Shown: positions 22,120 through 33,388 of the stretch, piece after piece
Layout of the letters: the number at the start of each line of letters is the position of its first letter
Numbering within the stretch: position 1 is the stretch's first letter
Program-made: the position numbers and the translations under genes
Source of the DNA: Pollenia angustigena
Lineage: Eukaryota; Arthropoda; Insecta; Diptera; Polleniidae
Reading direction: 5' to 3'
DNA length: 64,000 nucleotides
Assembly (NCBI GenBank): GCA_930367215.1
Contig: OV884057.1
Location: 246,724,830 to 246,788,829, forward strand
Notes under the pieces: model-generated
Databases searched by the model: none
The model's input: only the letters and a program-made list of their open reading frames with translations
Told to the model about the DNA's origin: nothing

Positions 22120-23501
22120 TAGAGTTGTCAACCGATTAAGAATAATTCGATTAATCGATCAAACAAAAACAAACTCTTGTTCGAATAATTTTAAAATGGC
22201 GATTTTCGAATAACGAATAAATCGATTAAATTAAGTCGATTAATCGAACAATTTTTTATTAAAAAATAAATTAATAAAAGACTAATAAGAAATAAAAGCT
22301 TAGAATTTGATTTCTTCTCATACGTTTCTAGCGATTTTATAAAAATGTAGAAAAAGTAAAAAATATAGTTGCTATAGCCCTCATTGTAATTAATCTCAAT
22401 GTTTAGTAGGCAAAAACCGTGTTAAGTATTCATTGTATTTCAAAAATGTATCCTTTGTTCGTATTAAGCAAATCTTTGATAAACAATTGTAACAGCTGTT
22501 TTCTTTTTAAATCAAACGTTAAACAATTTTCATGAAATGTTGATTAAGTTAATCAGAGCCGTTCACATTACATTTGAGAAGATTTAGATGACAGATGATG
22601 AAGAAAAAAAAATGCAACAAACAAATTTAAATTTCTTTAAATTATTAAAAATGGATAAAAATACTTTAATAAAGTGATCAGAACATCATTTTAAACATAT
22701 AATTTATGGAATTGTGAAAATTTACGAATTATTTAAAGTCAAATAAAAATATTAAGAAGAAATCATGGTCGGTTGTACACGCGAGGGGTACTTACATGGT
22801 GACCGATTTTATATTATACTCAGTTTGAGGTATGTTCAGAGGATTCGATGTGGTTAATAAAGTGATTCAGTTGTAATCATGTCAATTTGAAGTGATTAAC
22901 AAATAACTCAATATCTGGTTATTCATCTCGATTTTGATGTGATTAGAGCTTAATCACGCTAGAGTTGCTTAAACGCGTTTAAAGTGTGAACATAGCATAA
23001 GTATCACAATATTACAATAGAAAACGATGTAGTAGAAGATAATCCAACGACATCAAAATATGCCGAACTTCTTCCAATGGAAAAATACATACAGAGAGAC
23101 AGCGGTTGTTTTATAGAAGAAGTTGTACGCAGAAGTTTGGCTGAAGATGGAAGGTCTGCAAACGCCTTTCGAAAATCCAAAGTTGTATCAAATTATTTAA
23201 AAATTAAGGATTTTACGATTCCTTAAAGAAATACAACGATATGGAGCTAAGATGAAAAGTTGTACGCATCAAAAAAAGAAGTCGTAGTGGATTTGAGAAA
23301 AAATAAAGAAGAAAATGGAAGATTTTCCATAGTTGTAAATTAACGGACGGTTGTATATTATTTTAAACATTTAATTTTTTTATTCGTTATTCTCATCGAT
23401 TAATCGAATAATTTTTCAGATTTAATCGTTAGATCGAACGAACAAAAACAATTATTTGAATTATTCGAACAAAGCTAGAAGGCGAATAATTGACAACTCT
23501 A
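22120..23501. mobile_element. hAT element in the 5' UTR of E1
   Basis: TIRs TAGAGTTGTCAA and TTGACAACTCTA with a perfect 8-bp TSD ATAAATAA (22,112-22,119 and 23,502-23,509). The ends are built of ATCGATTAATCG-rich words. Around 23,040-23,345 scraps of coding sequence (DGRSANAF, ENGRFSIVVN) resemble a hAT transposase N-terminal region but are interrupted by stops. Non-autonomous. Confidence 0.92.
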
Positions 23502-23579
23502 ATAAATAAACAAACGTTAAACAAAGAGAATTATATCTAAGTGTTAAAAAGATTACTTTCTCTTAAAATAAGTTGAAAT

Positions 23580-24542
23580 ATGGCCTGTAAAACGCGTAAA
23601 AGTTTAAATATAAACAAAGTAAATTGTTTGCAATGTAAATCTCAGGTACTGGAAAGTGAAGATGCTATTGAATGCGATGTATGTAAAAAAACTCTCCACT
23701 CAATTTGCACAAAATTAGATAAAAGAGAATTTGAAAAACTTGTCAACAACCCTGCTTTAGAATATAAATGTCATTTTTGTGCACCAAAAAATGATATTGC
23801 TATGTATGCTAATGATTTAAAAGAAATTAAAACAAAGCTTAATCAGTTGGATGACATAAAAGAAACAATAAATTTTATGTCATCTCAATACGATACCTTA
23901 TTGAAAGGATTAGCAAACAACAAAAAAGAAATAAAAACATTAAGAAAGGAGAATGATACCCTACGTGAAGAAGTAAATAATTTGAAGTCAACAGTAAAAT
24001 GTTTGAATAATGTTAGAGTAAAAAATGACTGCATTATTAATGGTGTTAAGGCCAGCGATGATATGAAGCCCTTAGATGTTGCGAAGAATATAGCTAAGGA
24101 AGCCGGTGCTAAAATTTCCGAAGACCAGATTGATGATGCATATTTTATTAACCGTAAAAACAAGAATAATACAAAATCTCTTGTTGTAAAGTTTACAAAC
24201 TCAAAAAGTAAAATAGCATTAATGAAAGAAAAATCAAAATTGAAGGAGGTTGATGGTTATGATAAAGTTTTTATTAACGATTTTCTATGCAAAGAGACAG
24301 TTGAACTTCTAAACCATGCAAAGTCACTAAAAGCTGTTGGCTTTGAATTTGTGTATGTGAGGGGAGGAAATGTATTCGTGAAAAGAAACCCAAAATCTAA
24401 ACCAATGTGCCTTAAAACTATGGATGCAGTTGATAATTTGCTTATAAATTCAACTGGAGGTGTAAAGAGAAATTTTTTAGCTGCTTCCAACTTTTCTGGT
24501 GATGAGGAAGAAGAAGAAGCCCAATTTGAATCTCCAAATTAG
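23580..24542 (+). CDS. LINE E1 ORF1 protein (PHD finger, coiled coil)
   Basis: A 320-residue ORF1 protein, expected to bind LINE RNA and act as chaperone in the ribonucleoprotein. Residues about 17-63 hold a C-x2-C … C-x2-C … C … C-x2-C array (CLQCK, CDVCKKTLHSIC, CHFC) like the PHD-type finger of CR1/L2-group ORF1 proteins. Residues about 75-145 are rich in heptad-like Leu/Ile/Lys/Glu and probably form a coiled coil. A basic middle region and an acidic tail (DEEEEEEAQF-like) follow. No stop interrupts it. ORF2 starts about 60 bp downstream. E2 has a damaged homologue at 54,563-55,533. Confidence 0.85.
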   Translation: MACKTRKSLNINKVNCLQCKSQVLESEDAIECDVCKKTLHSICTKLDKREFEKLVNNPALEYKCHFCAPKNDIAMYANDLKEIKTKLNQLDDIKETINFMSSQYDTLLKGLANNKKEIKTLRKENDTLREEVNNLKSTVKCLNNVRVKNDCIINGVKASDDMKPLDVAKNIAKEAGAKISEDQIDDAYFINRKNKNNTKSLVVKFTNSKSKIALMKEKSKLKEVDGYDKVFINDFLCKETVELLNHAKSLKAVGFEFVYVRGGNVFVKRNPKSKPMCLKTMDAVDNLLINSTGGVKRNFLAASNFSGDEEEEEAQFESPN

Positions 24543-24601
24543 TAGTTTATTGTTTTAAGCATTTACAGTTTATATTTATTTTTTAATATATTTTATTTTT
24601 T

Positions 24602-27500
24602 ATGAGCACTAAATATTTTTTTAATTTAAATTCTTTTAATTGCTATCAAAGTAAATCCAATTCAAAATCATTTAATATTTTAACGATCAATGTAAGAAGT
24701 ATTTCATCGATACATAAATTTAATAGATTTCGTGCAGAATTGTGTCAAATGTTGGTAATACCAGAAATTATAGCTGTCCAAGAAACCTGGTTTGATAAGG
24801 AATTTGTAAATTTGTATTCAATTGATGGATATTATGCTGTGCATTGTTGTAGAGATGACGGATATGGGGGTACATCCATTTATATAAAAAATCAACTAAA
24901 GTATAATGTGTTAAAAGTAAAAAGTACCCACTTTTTGGACTTAATTACTATATCCTTGCCAGACGTTCAGGTCGAGAACAAGCCGTTGGTTATAACTTCT
25001 ATGTACAGATCCCAGAAATGCAATTTTGAAATGCTTTTCAAAAGTATAGAGAATCTACTACTGATTATACACAGTATGTCATGTATTTTTGTGGGTGATT
25101 TAAATATCAATTTGACTTCTGTGAATTTATTATGTCGACGTTTAATCAATACTTTTGCTGAATTTAATTTTAAGTCAAGACATAATTTAATAACGAGACC
25201 TCACAGTAACTCTTCTCTTGATTGTGTGTTTACGAATTTCATAAATCAAATTTTAATTAGTTCAATTCAAAATGATTTATCGGATCACAATTTTTTGTAC
25301 TGTGAATTGAAAACACAGTTTGCGCACAGTGACAACGTTGTTGAAAAAATCTATAAAATTGATTACCGAAAGTTTGGCTCTTATATTGATGATCACCTTA
25401 ATATACCAAGTGCAAGCAATTCTTCGTTTCAGTGTAAGAGGTTAGTGGATATTATTTCCTCAGCTGCATCCTATAGTTTAACCAGAAGGGAAGAAACTGT
25501 TAACGTAAGAAATAAAATTAGCCCCTGGATTTCTGAGTCGTTAATTTCATTAATAAATTTAAAAAACAAACTATTAAAAACCAGAAGGAAAAATAAACAA
25601 AATAAGAACATAATTGATCGTTTAAAAAGAATCAGCAAAGTAATTAAAATTTGCAGTAAAATTTTGATGAATAATTATTATGAATATAATTTAAACAAAT
25701 GTTGTGGAGATTCAAGAAAAACATGGTGTTTCGTTAATAAACAACTAGGAAAGAATATAAAACCGCGTAGTGATTTGATTACATTAAATAATACTGCAAT
25801 TACGCTGGATATTGAAAAGGCCATTGAACTCAATAACTTTTTTCATAACTCAGTACAAAATTTAAAAGATGATATAATGCTTTACTCAAATGATGACATT
25901 AATATGTTTGGATCCCTAATTCAAGAAACAACATGTAATTTTAATTTTAAGCCAACGAATAAAATGGAAGTTATTGACATTATTGAAAATATGAAAATAC
26001 ATAAAAGTCCTGGTTATGACAATATAACTCCAAAAATGTTGCTTGTACGAAAAGATTCTATATCTGACTCTATTGTAAATATATTCAACACGATGATAAG
26101 CAATTCCAAATATCCTGAAGTACTAAAAGTGCATAAAATATGTCCTATACCCAAATGTCCAGGAACGAACAGAATTGAAAACTTTCGTCCTATATCTTTG
26201 CTTTCAATTATTGACAAAATCTTTGAAAAAATTATATCCATGCAATTAACCGACTATTTAGATGATCACGATATACTATTTAATCGCCAATATGGATTCA
26301 GAAAAGGCAATGGAACGGAAGAAGCTGTTGTTAATGTTATTGAACACGTGTGCAATGGACTGGATGCTGGATACAAGGGCGTAGCAGGACTATTTTTTGA
26401 TTTGTCGAAGGCCTTTGATTTAGTAGACCACGATATTTTATGCCGTAAACTCCATTTTATTGGATTGTCTCTCAATGCAATTAATTTATTGAAGGACTAT
26501 CTAAAGAAAAGGAAACAATTCGTACAAATAAACGAGTCTAAAAGTCACGAGCTCGATGTGTTATATGGCGTACCACAAGGTAGTGTACTTGGACCACTTT
26601 TATTTAAAATATTTTTAAATGATATAAAAAATATAAAATTTAATGGGCATCTATTCATGTATGCTGACGACATTTGCCTATTGTTTTATTATAAATATGA
26701 AAAAGTATTACAAGTTAATATGGAATATGATGCAGCAATACTATCAGAGTTTTTAAGACTAAATAAATTAGCTCTAAATTATAGAAAAACCAAATTCATT
26801 CGATTTAAGCCCTATATTTCAAGGAGTGTTGAACCCATGGAAGTATATATTGAAGGAAACTTGATAAATGAATCTGAAAATGTTAAATATCTTGGTATAA
26901 ATATTTGTCATAATCTTTTATGGGATCACCACATCAATTTCTTAAAAACAAAAGTATCATCAGGAATTGGCATTCTTTATAAATTTAAAAATAAATTAAA
27001 TACCACCACCAAACTTATGCTTTACCACGCATTAATTCATTCACATCTAACATACCTTCCTATGATATATGGATATAAAAAAATGTTCAACATTAAAGTC
27101 ATTACAATCGGCACAAAATAAAGCCCTGAAAATTGTATACGGTCTACCGTTCCGGTACTCCACAGTAAATTTGTTTAAAAATCATGCCAAGTTGATCCTT
27201 CCTGTTCGTGGTTTGTATAAACAACAATTATTGATATATATGTTCAAATGTATAAAAGGAGTTGGCACTCACAGTATACGGTTTCAAGAGAACATGTCAA
27301 TTACACATAGAACTACGAGACAATCAAGAAATTTAAATATAACGAGATGTCGGCTTGAGTTATCTAAACAACGTATTTCTTACAATGGGTCAAGTGAATA
27401 TAACCAGTTACCAAATGAATTTAAGAATATTTCGGTCTTATCAACTTTCAAACATAATTTGAAGAAATATTTACTCGATAATGTTGAAACACTTCTCTAA
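24602..27500 (+). pseudogene. LINE E1 ORF2: endonuclease-reverse transcriptase, one frameshift
   Basis: Apurinic-type endonuclease and reverse transcriptase of a non-LTR retrotransposon. The endonuclease shows ILTINVRSIS, AVQETWFDK, FVGDLNINL, SLDCVFTN and LSDHNFLYC. RT shows HKSPGYDNITPKML, NFRPISLLS, YGFRKGNGTEEAV, LFFDLSKAFDLVDHDIL (motif A), YGVPQGSVLGPLLFKIF and FMYADDICLLF (YADD). The first frame ends at 27,121; the C-terminal part continues in another frame (about 27,075-27,500, SLQSAQNKALKIVY…). Comparison with E2 places a one-base indel in the A run near 27,076. Otherwise about 965 codons are open, so this is a recently dead copy. Confidence 0.9.
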
Positions 27501-27735
27501 ATAAAATGTCTTGTTTGTAATAAATATATACATATGTATTTATATTTTTTTTTCTTTTCTTTTTTCCTCTTCATTTATTGTATGTAAGCAAATATTGTAA
27601 AAATTAGAATATTATATATAGTAGTTGCCATTAGCCTCTTTAATGCCATACTGGGCGCTGAGGCGATTTATAGTTATGTTATATTATTTCATTGAGATTA
27701 CAATAATTAATAAATATAAAAAAAAAAAAACATGT

Positions 27736-28214
27736 GGGAGGCGGGGGGGGGGGGTGTCTTTATCTCTCATTCAATAGGGAGATAAAGCCTTTTTTTCTTT
27801 TTTTATTTGAATGGGAGATAAAGCCATCATGGCCTTAGCTCACATTAGCAATATTAAAAAATGGCTTTATCTCTCATTTCAGTATCGGAGACACTAAAGT
27901 TAAGTATTGGTATCTGGCTTCGCATACTTAAGTTTTCCTGCGTGCGTCACAAGAATAAAAAATTGTTTTTCAATGATAACTAAGGATTTTCCCTTTTACA
28001 GAATGTTTACACTATGCATAACAATATTCTGAAAAAAATATGGCTTTATCTCTCATTTGCGAAAAAAAATATGGCTATATCTCTCATTTCGCAAAATTTT
28101 AAATATGACACCTCTCAATGATTTGGCAATAAGGCCATTATGGCTTACTCTCCCATTCTATTGAGCAATAAAGCCATCATGGCCTTATCTCATATGGTTT
28201 TAAAGCACCCCCCT
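27736..28214. mobile_element. G-rich MITE, flanked by ACATGT
   Basis: Starts GGGAGGC plus a run of G and ends with a run of C (CACCCCCCT). ACATGT occurs on both sides (27,730-27,735 and 28,215-28,220), a possible 6-bp TSD. Inside, GGCTTTATCTCTCATT recurs at least four times in both orientations and CATCATGGCCTTA appears near both ends. It lies between the E1 poly(A) and the second piggyBac piece. Class unknown. Confidence 0.65.
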
Positions 28215-28609
28215 ACATGTAAAAGTGGAAATTTCGTCGGTGGCCATTAACTATGTTTTTTAACATGGTGGAATTATCTAGATTGGCTGCATACGAGCTG
28301 TATTCTGAAACGCATGGGTCCAGATATACTCGTCGTATCTTCCTTATTTCACTGGCGAATTGTATGACCACTCCAAACATCAATTATTATTATTATAGAT
28401 TAACTACGTCAATCGTTGGCCTCATGTTCGAAGTGCGATGCTGGGCATGCTGCACATTAGGAGCCTTTCATCGGATTAGCCACAAGAATCCAGGAACATC
28501 GCGCATCAAAGAAAACTGCTTCTTCTGCGCAACTGAAAAAAGGCAACGCGTCGCCCGAAAGTTTTGCACCCTTTGCGGTAAGAAGGTATGTGATACTGTG
28601 TCACGATAA
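28213..28609 (+). pseudogene. piggyBac transposase C-terminal fragment
   Basis: RRWPLTMFFNMVELSRLAAY corresponds to the conserved RWP-x-FYNM block of piggyBac transposases. The C-terminal cysteine-rich domain is kept (CFFCATEKRQ, KFCTLCGKKVC), which in active relatives binds the transposon ends. The start is frame-shifted just after ACATGTAAAAG. It continues the fragment at 21.3-22.0 kb; the VDQ-type block between them is missing. Confidence 0.88.
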
Positions 28610-28990
28610 CAAAGTGCCCGGATCGTCAATAATTATTTCCATTTTTTCTCTACTTTTGCATAATTTTGATTTCTTTCTAATTTAATTTTGAATAAAACTT
28701 AAATCATCTTAAAAAACCACATGTGCTATTACTTTTTTTTATATATCAAATTATACTGGTTTACATTTAAAAATACCTGCTGAACATCAGTAATTCAGCA
28801 TGTAGTTTTAAAAAACTGGTAAAATGAGGAACAGAAAAATGTTTCACCACTTCTATATTCTTGCATTCGATTTAGAAGTGAATTTGTAGTTCTCTTATGA
28901 AGTTTTAAGAAATTTGGACAATTCTAATAAAAACAAAAAACGTTTTAAAGTCGGAAAGTTTACATTTGTAAACTGTCAGCTGTTTGAGGG

Positions 28991-29729
28991 TTAAAAAATA
29001 AATTTTAATAAAGTACTTTTTTGCTAAAGAAGTACATTATGCAAAAAAAAATTTACTTTTACGAAAAAATTAACCATCTTTGAAAAAATTAAACTGTTCT
29101 TGTGTTTCAAACAAAATATAGTTTTCCCCTTATCCAACACATCCCTCCTTTTTGGCATTCCCGTACTCAAACATCAACAGTTTTAACTGAAATTTTCATA
29201 CAACTTCCTTCAGCTTTTGCTTATTTACCGTAAGTGTCATTTTTAATAATTGTTATCATAATAGTTATTACTTACGCCAGAGAAAGAAAATCAACGAAAC
29301 GAAGAAACGAACATCCAGGAGACTGAACAAAAAATCTGCAAAAGAAAAACAACAAAATTCCTGGTCCTTACGAAGACAAACTTGTAAAAGTTTTTCGCTT
29401 GTTTTGTTGTTAAGCACTTGCTTTTTGGTTGGCGAAATTTTGCCTTAAAATCTTTTACCTTGTTGCTTTTAAAGTGTTATATTTCTAAACGCGCTACAGG
29501 GTAACTTTAATTTGTCAATGACTTAGAATTTTGCGAAAAATGTAAATAAATTTTTGAGGGCGAACAAAAAGTATTTAAGGTAAAAAGCTGGAAAAGAAAA
29601 GGACTAAGAGAGCTAAAATTTTGATAGAGAAAACATTAATTGACTACTGCCCAATAAGAAAAATTTTTGGAAAATCTATAGTGTTCCCAAAATTCGTTGT
29701 AGATGTTGTAGCTCTAAAGTTTTTAAAGT
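28991..29729. other. AT-rich stretch without genes
   Basis: No supportable feature between the piggyBac TTAA and the TIR of the next transposon. Confidence 0.6.
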
Positions 29730-30318
29730 TAACATATCGTCGTTCCGGAGTTATCTTGTCGTATATCACAAAATCGAAAAAAATTAGATAAGACCATTTC
29801 CTTTGGTAAATTTTACAGATCTATCGATCTGCGCAATCCTCACGTCTCTATCTCTTATGGTTAATGAGATATGACGAAGCCATTTTGTTGTATATCCACT
29901 TTTGCGAAAAATTTAATGCGTTATAATATCGTATGTAGCATAATTGTGGATATACGACAAAAATCGTATGAAAATTTACAATTAAAAAAATCTTGCGTTA
30001 TCTTGTTGTATGTGAACAAAGTACATATATTAGGCATTATACAAAAAGAGACCATCTTATGAATTTTACTGTTTTTATAACATTTTTCGTTTTATTTCTT
30101 AAGAGTGTTTTGGATGTAGTACAGTATAAACAAATGCAGCGTTGTTTTGCTTAAATTTATTTTATTGTTTAGAAATTAAAGCTTAATTATAATAATAGCA
30201 AAAAAAAAAAAAAAAAAAATTAGATAATTTAATACAAAAACTATAACTATACGTAAATATATTAGTCTCTCTTGCATAAATTTTCGTTTCGAAAATTTGG
30301 CTGAATGCTTTAACAAAT

Positions 30319-32655
30319 TTACATTAGCAAGTTTAAAAAGTATTTAACGTCATTTTCTGGAAGATATATGTATAAGCTTTGAATATCTATCTTTTTGTCT
30401 TGAGATATATTTATTTTTGAGCATGTATTTAGTTCTTTTGAAAATACTGTTTCTGAATTTGTAAAAACTCCCTTCCTGGCTTGTTTTCTCAAAGTTGATG
30501 TTTTAAATTCGTCTTCCATTGCTGAAGTTTTATATTGTAAAGAAAACAAGTCGAATTTATTATATTTTATTACTTTAATTTTAGTAAATGGAATATTTTG
30601 AAAGTTAAACTGACTTGCTAAAGAAGAGTAAATTTTAAAATCATCCGGAAACATTTCTATAATTTTTAAAATTAACTTTTTCGATTGATAGTTTTTTAAC
30701 TTTGAAATCAAATCTAAGGGACTATGAATTTCTTTTAATTTTAGGAATCGGTCTATTGCACTATGGACAGCGTCAACCTCCTGAATTTGGGAATGTCCTG
30801 GCTCTGAAAACTTTTGGACTATTGTTTTGAGTTTATCATTGTTATACAAGCATTTCAGAAAAGCAGACGATAATATTTTATTTTTATTTTGCGGCACGCA
30901 CGAGTCACTCCAGAAAATGATATGCTCAATACTATTAAAATCATTTAAAATGTTTTCCACAATTTTGATAATAGCACTAGCAATATCATTTCCAGAGCGA
31001 CCACTATGTGCTTCGTTCCAAATAGCACAGTAAGTAAAACTTTTTTCATTTGCGTTTTTTGCACATACCGTCGCTGTCATGTTAAAAACTGATAGTTTTC
31101 TCTTATAATAAAATATGGATGCAAATCCCTTAGGAAGGTTGAAAGTGCTTTGTAAGTCGAAGCACACTACTATTGTGTTATTTGATTTTAACTGCCTATC
31201 TCTATCACGTTCAATTTTGCAACTGCTATTTTGTTTTATATGGTTGTTGTACAACGTTTTCTCATTTTCACTTAGTCTGTCGTTATTTTTTAGATTTGTA
31301 TACAAGCAACACTTATCACATTGGTCTTTTCGTGGTTTATAGAAACTTAAATTGAATTTGGTGTTAAAGATTTTGGTAAATGTTGTCAAAGATACTTTAA
31401 CAGTAGGAAATTTCTGTACAAACAGCCGGTACATTTTGCTCACACTTAGGCTTTCTTCCAAGTATTGCCTTGAAGTGGTTGCCCTGCAATAATGGGAATC
31501 CACAGTAGGAAAGCTCCTGATGAAGTCTACAATATGTTTAAGTGAATCTTGCGCTAAACTGTGTTTTGTATGCTTTCCATGACGCAAACTTTTGGGTATC
31601 CCCGTATTTTCGCCAGAATTATACTTAAAATGGTAATAAACTCGTTTCTCGGATACAGCAATGGTATTGAGAAAAAAAAGTTTGCACACTTTGACATTTA
31701 AATCCTCTTTAGCAAAATGGTATGAAAAGGTATATGCTTTTCGATTACTATGAACTCTTCGTCTTTTAACCAAATTTTTGGTGATAAATTTATCATAAAA
31801 TGATTTTTTTTGCCTATCGGTTAATGACCAAAAATCATCAAAAAGTTTTTTTCGCTCATTTTCTGAAAAATTATTCGTGCAGTGCAAAATACACTTTGGC
31901 CCACAAGACAGATTGATGGCTTTATTTTTTTGCAGTTTACCGCTTGATGTGATATATTCCTTGCCGGATTGTCTTTTCATTTTACGTATATTTTGTTTCC
32001 TTTGGTCGGCATTAATTTTTCTTTTCCGAGCAGCTTTAGTTTTTTCTGAGATAAGCTCTGTTGCCATCATATTTTGATCTAATATAGTAGGTTCTGTAAG
32101 GCAAACTAGTTAAAAATTTCATTAATATAAAATGAACATATCTGTACCACCAAAGAGATCATCTACATGTTGCTGAGCATTATTGTTGGAATCAATTTCT
32201 AATGAGGAATAGGATTCAAAATTGGAACTGTTCACATTTTCAGTGTTCATTTGACGTTTTATTCTTTTCGAAATATTTATATTCGTTACTATTTCCCTTT
32301 TTCTTTTATAAATAAGTCTACTTTGCTTAACTTTAGTAGCTGCTGCCAGCGAATCAAATTTTTCGTTACTGCACAGAGATGACGAATAGTCAATATTAGA
32401 TTCTACAAATAAATAGATTTCAAAACATCGATGTTTTAAAATTGAATTGAAAACTATTTACCGTTATTTTCCATCTGCTTGGAGTCTTTGTTAGGGTTAT
32501 AATTTGAATCACATATAGAGTCGTCAGTGTCAAATGGATCAGATTCTATTAAAAAATGCTGAATTTTTATTTATCGAGTACAATTTTGTATATATCATAC
32601 CTATTGAACTGCACTCCACGACTTGAGCTTTATAATTTAATTTTTTTTTGTACAT
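30319..32655 (-). CDS. four-exon transposase-like protein, 722 aa, apparently intact
   Basis: Exons 32,655-32,601, 32,545-32,462, 32,402-32,148 and 32,093-30,319; introns of 55, 59 and 54 bp, all GT-AG and phase 1. Spliced length is 2,169 bases = 723 codons with one terminal stop and a clean ATG (MYKKKLNYKAQ…). The first 140 residues are acidic then basic (KRKREI, KRIKRQ), plausibly nuclear-targeting. Later come SHYCRATTSRQYLEE, a CDKCC zinc-type cluster near residue 390, VVCFDLQ (D near 444), RSGNDIAS, IIFWSDSCVPQNKN (D near 528) and EPGHSQIQEVDAVHS (E/D near 570-572). This spacing and the terminal repeats suggest a DDE/D transposase, perhaps Sola-like; the family name is from memory. No frameshift or stop is seen. 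Confidence 0.8.
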
Positions 32656-32897
32656 TTAAATTAACTTTTTTATATATAAAAATTATAAAGTCCAAGCACG
32701 TCCGAACTACTGCCTAAACAATAAAAATTAATAATAAATCGTATGATACATTTAACAATTCAACAATTGCAAAAGGGAGATGCGATTAAAAAAAATATGC
32801 AATTATTGTTGGTATTTTTTATAAAAAGGTAAAAGGAGAATAACCTTGAGAAATGATGAATTTTTTTATAAGAATCAAAACAAAAATGAAAAACTAA

Positions 32898-33039
32898 CTG
32901 TCTGTTTTAAGAATATGAAAATAATATTTCGTGTCAGTAATTATGTTTAAAACTACAATAAAAATTGAATTTATTTTTTTGTTTTCAATATACATAATTT
33001 CTCAACGAAATTTTGGTTTGATTTTCTAAAAACAGGCAG
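32898..33039. mobile_element. 142-bp degenerate hairpin MITE, copy 2 (TSD TAA)
   Basis: Starts CTGTCTGTTTTAAGAA and ends TTTTCTAAAAACAGGCAG, the same terminal sequences as the hairpin at 15,951. TAA lies on both sides (32,895-32,897 and 33,040-33,042). The arms have diverged. It sits inside the DNA transposon upstream of its gene. Confidence 0.82.
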
Positions 33040-33388
33040 TAAGATACGTGAAGATAATTTTGGTGAAACACATGAATGCAGTTTTTATCACGTTATTTTG
33101 ACGTATATCATACAATCTAAAAAATATTTCGCAAAAAGTGGCGTATACGACAAAATTTAAAAATTTTTTTGGACGTGATAATGGCCATAACTTAAAATTT
33201 TTTTTCCATGACTTTGGATATTTTTACATAAATCGATAAAGAACTTCAAACACAATATCTGACAAAAATATTGCACGACGTTTTTCACGTAAATTTTTGT
33301 GTATACAAATTTGAACCTTTACATTCGATTTCCCAAAAAAAAATTTTTGTGATATACGGCAAGATAACTCCGGAACGACGATATGTTA

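Larger units (their letters stand above)
22037..27732 (+). mobile_element. LINE E1 (CR1/L2-like, two ORFs), nearly complete
   Basis: The 5' end is inferred from shared sequence with E2 (CTGGCAACTCC… here, CTGGCAACCCT… in E2, minus strand near 55,686). The 5' UTR is interrupted by a hAT (22,120-23,501). ORF1 (23,580-24,542) and ORF2 (24,602-27,500) are followed by a 3' UTR sharing the GCGCTGAGGCG region with E2 and a short poly(A) ending near 27,730. It is inserted in the piggyBac element. Confidence 0.85.
21144..28990 (+). mobile_element. piggyBac element split by nested elements
   Basis: Left end CCCTCAAAAAGCTGACTG and right end (reverse complement) CCCTCAAACAGCTGACAG are matching piggyBac-type TIRs, each next to the TTAA target (21,140-21,143 and 28,991-28,994). 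Transposase pieces lie at about 21,320-22,036 and 28,213-28,609 on the same strand. The ~6.2 kb between them is LINE E1 (with a hAT inside it) and a G-rich MITE. Without these the element would be about 1.7 kb. Confidence 0.9.
29730..33388 (-). mobile_element. DNA transposon with long TIRs and an apparently intact transposase gene
   Basis: The first ~45 bp (TAACATATCGTCGTTCCGGA, then GTTATCTTG-Y-CGTATATCAC) recur inverted at 33,343-33,388 with one or two differences. Weaker inverted similarity extends about 250-330 bp inward (TTTTGTYGTATA and CCACTTTTTGCGAAA blocks on both sides). It holds one four-exon gene (30,319-32,655, minus strand) and a 142-bp hairpin MITE. The TSD is uncertain: TTAA on the left and TTAC on the right if the element begins CATATCG. 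Superfamily not certain. Confidence 0.85.
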
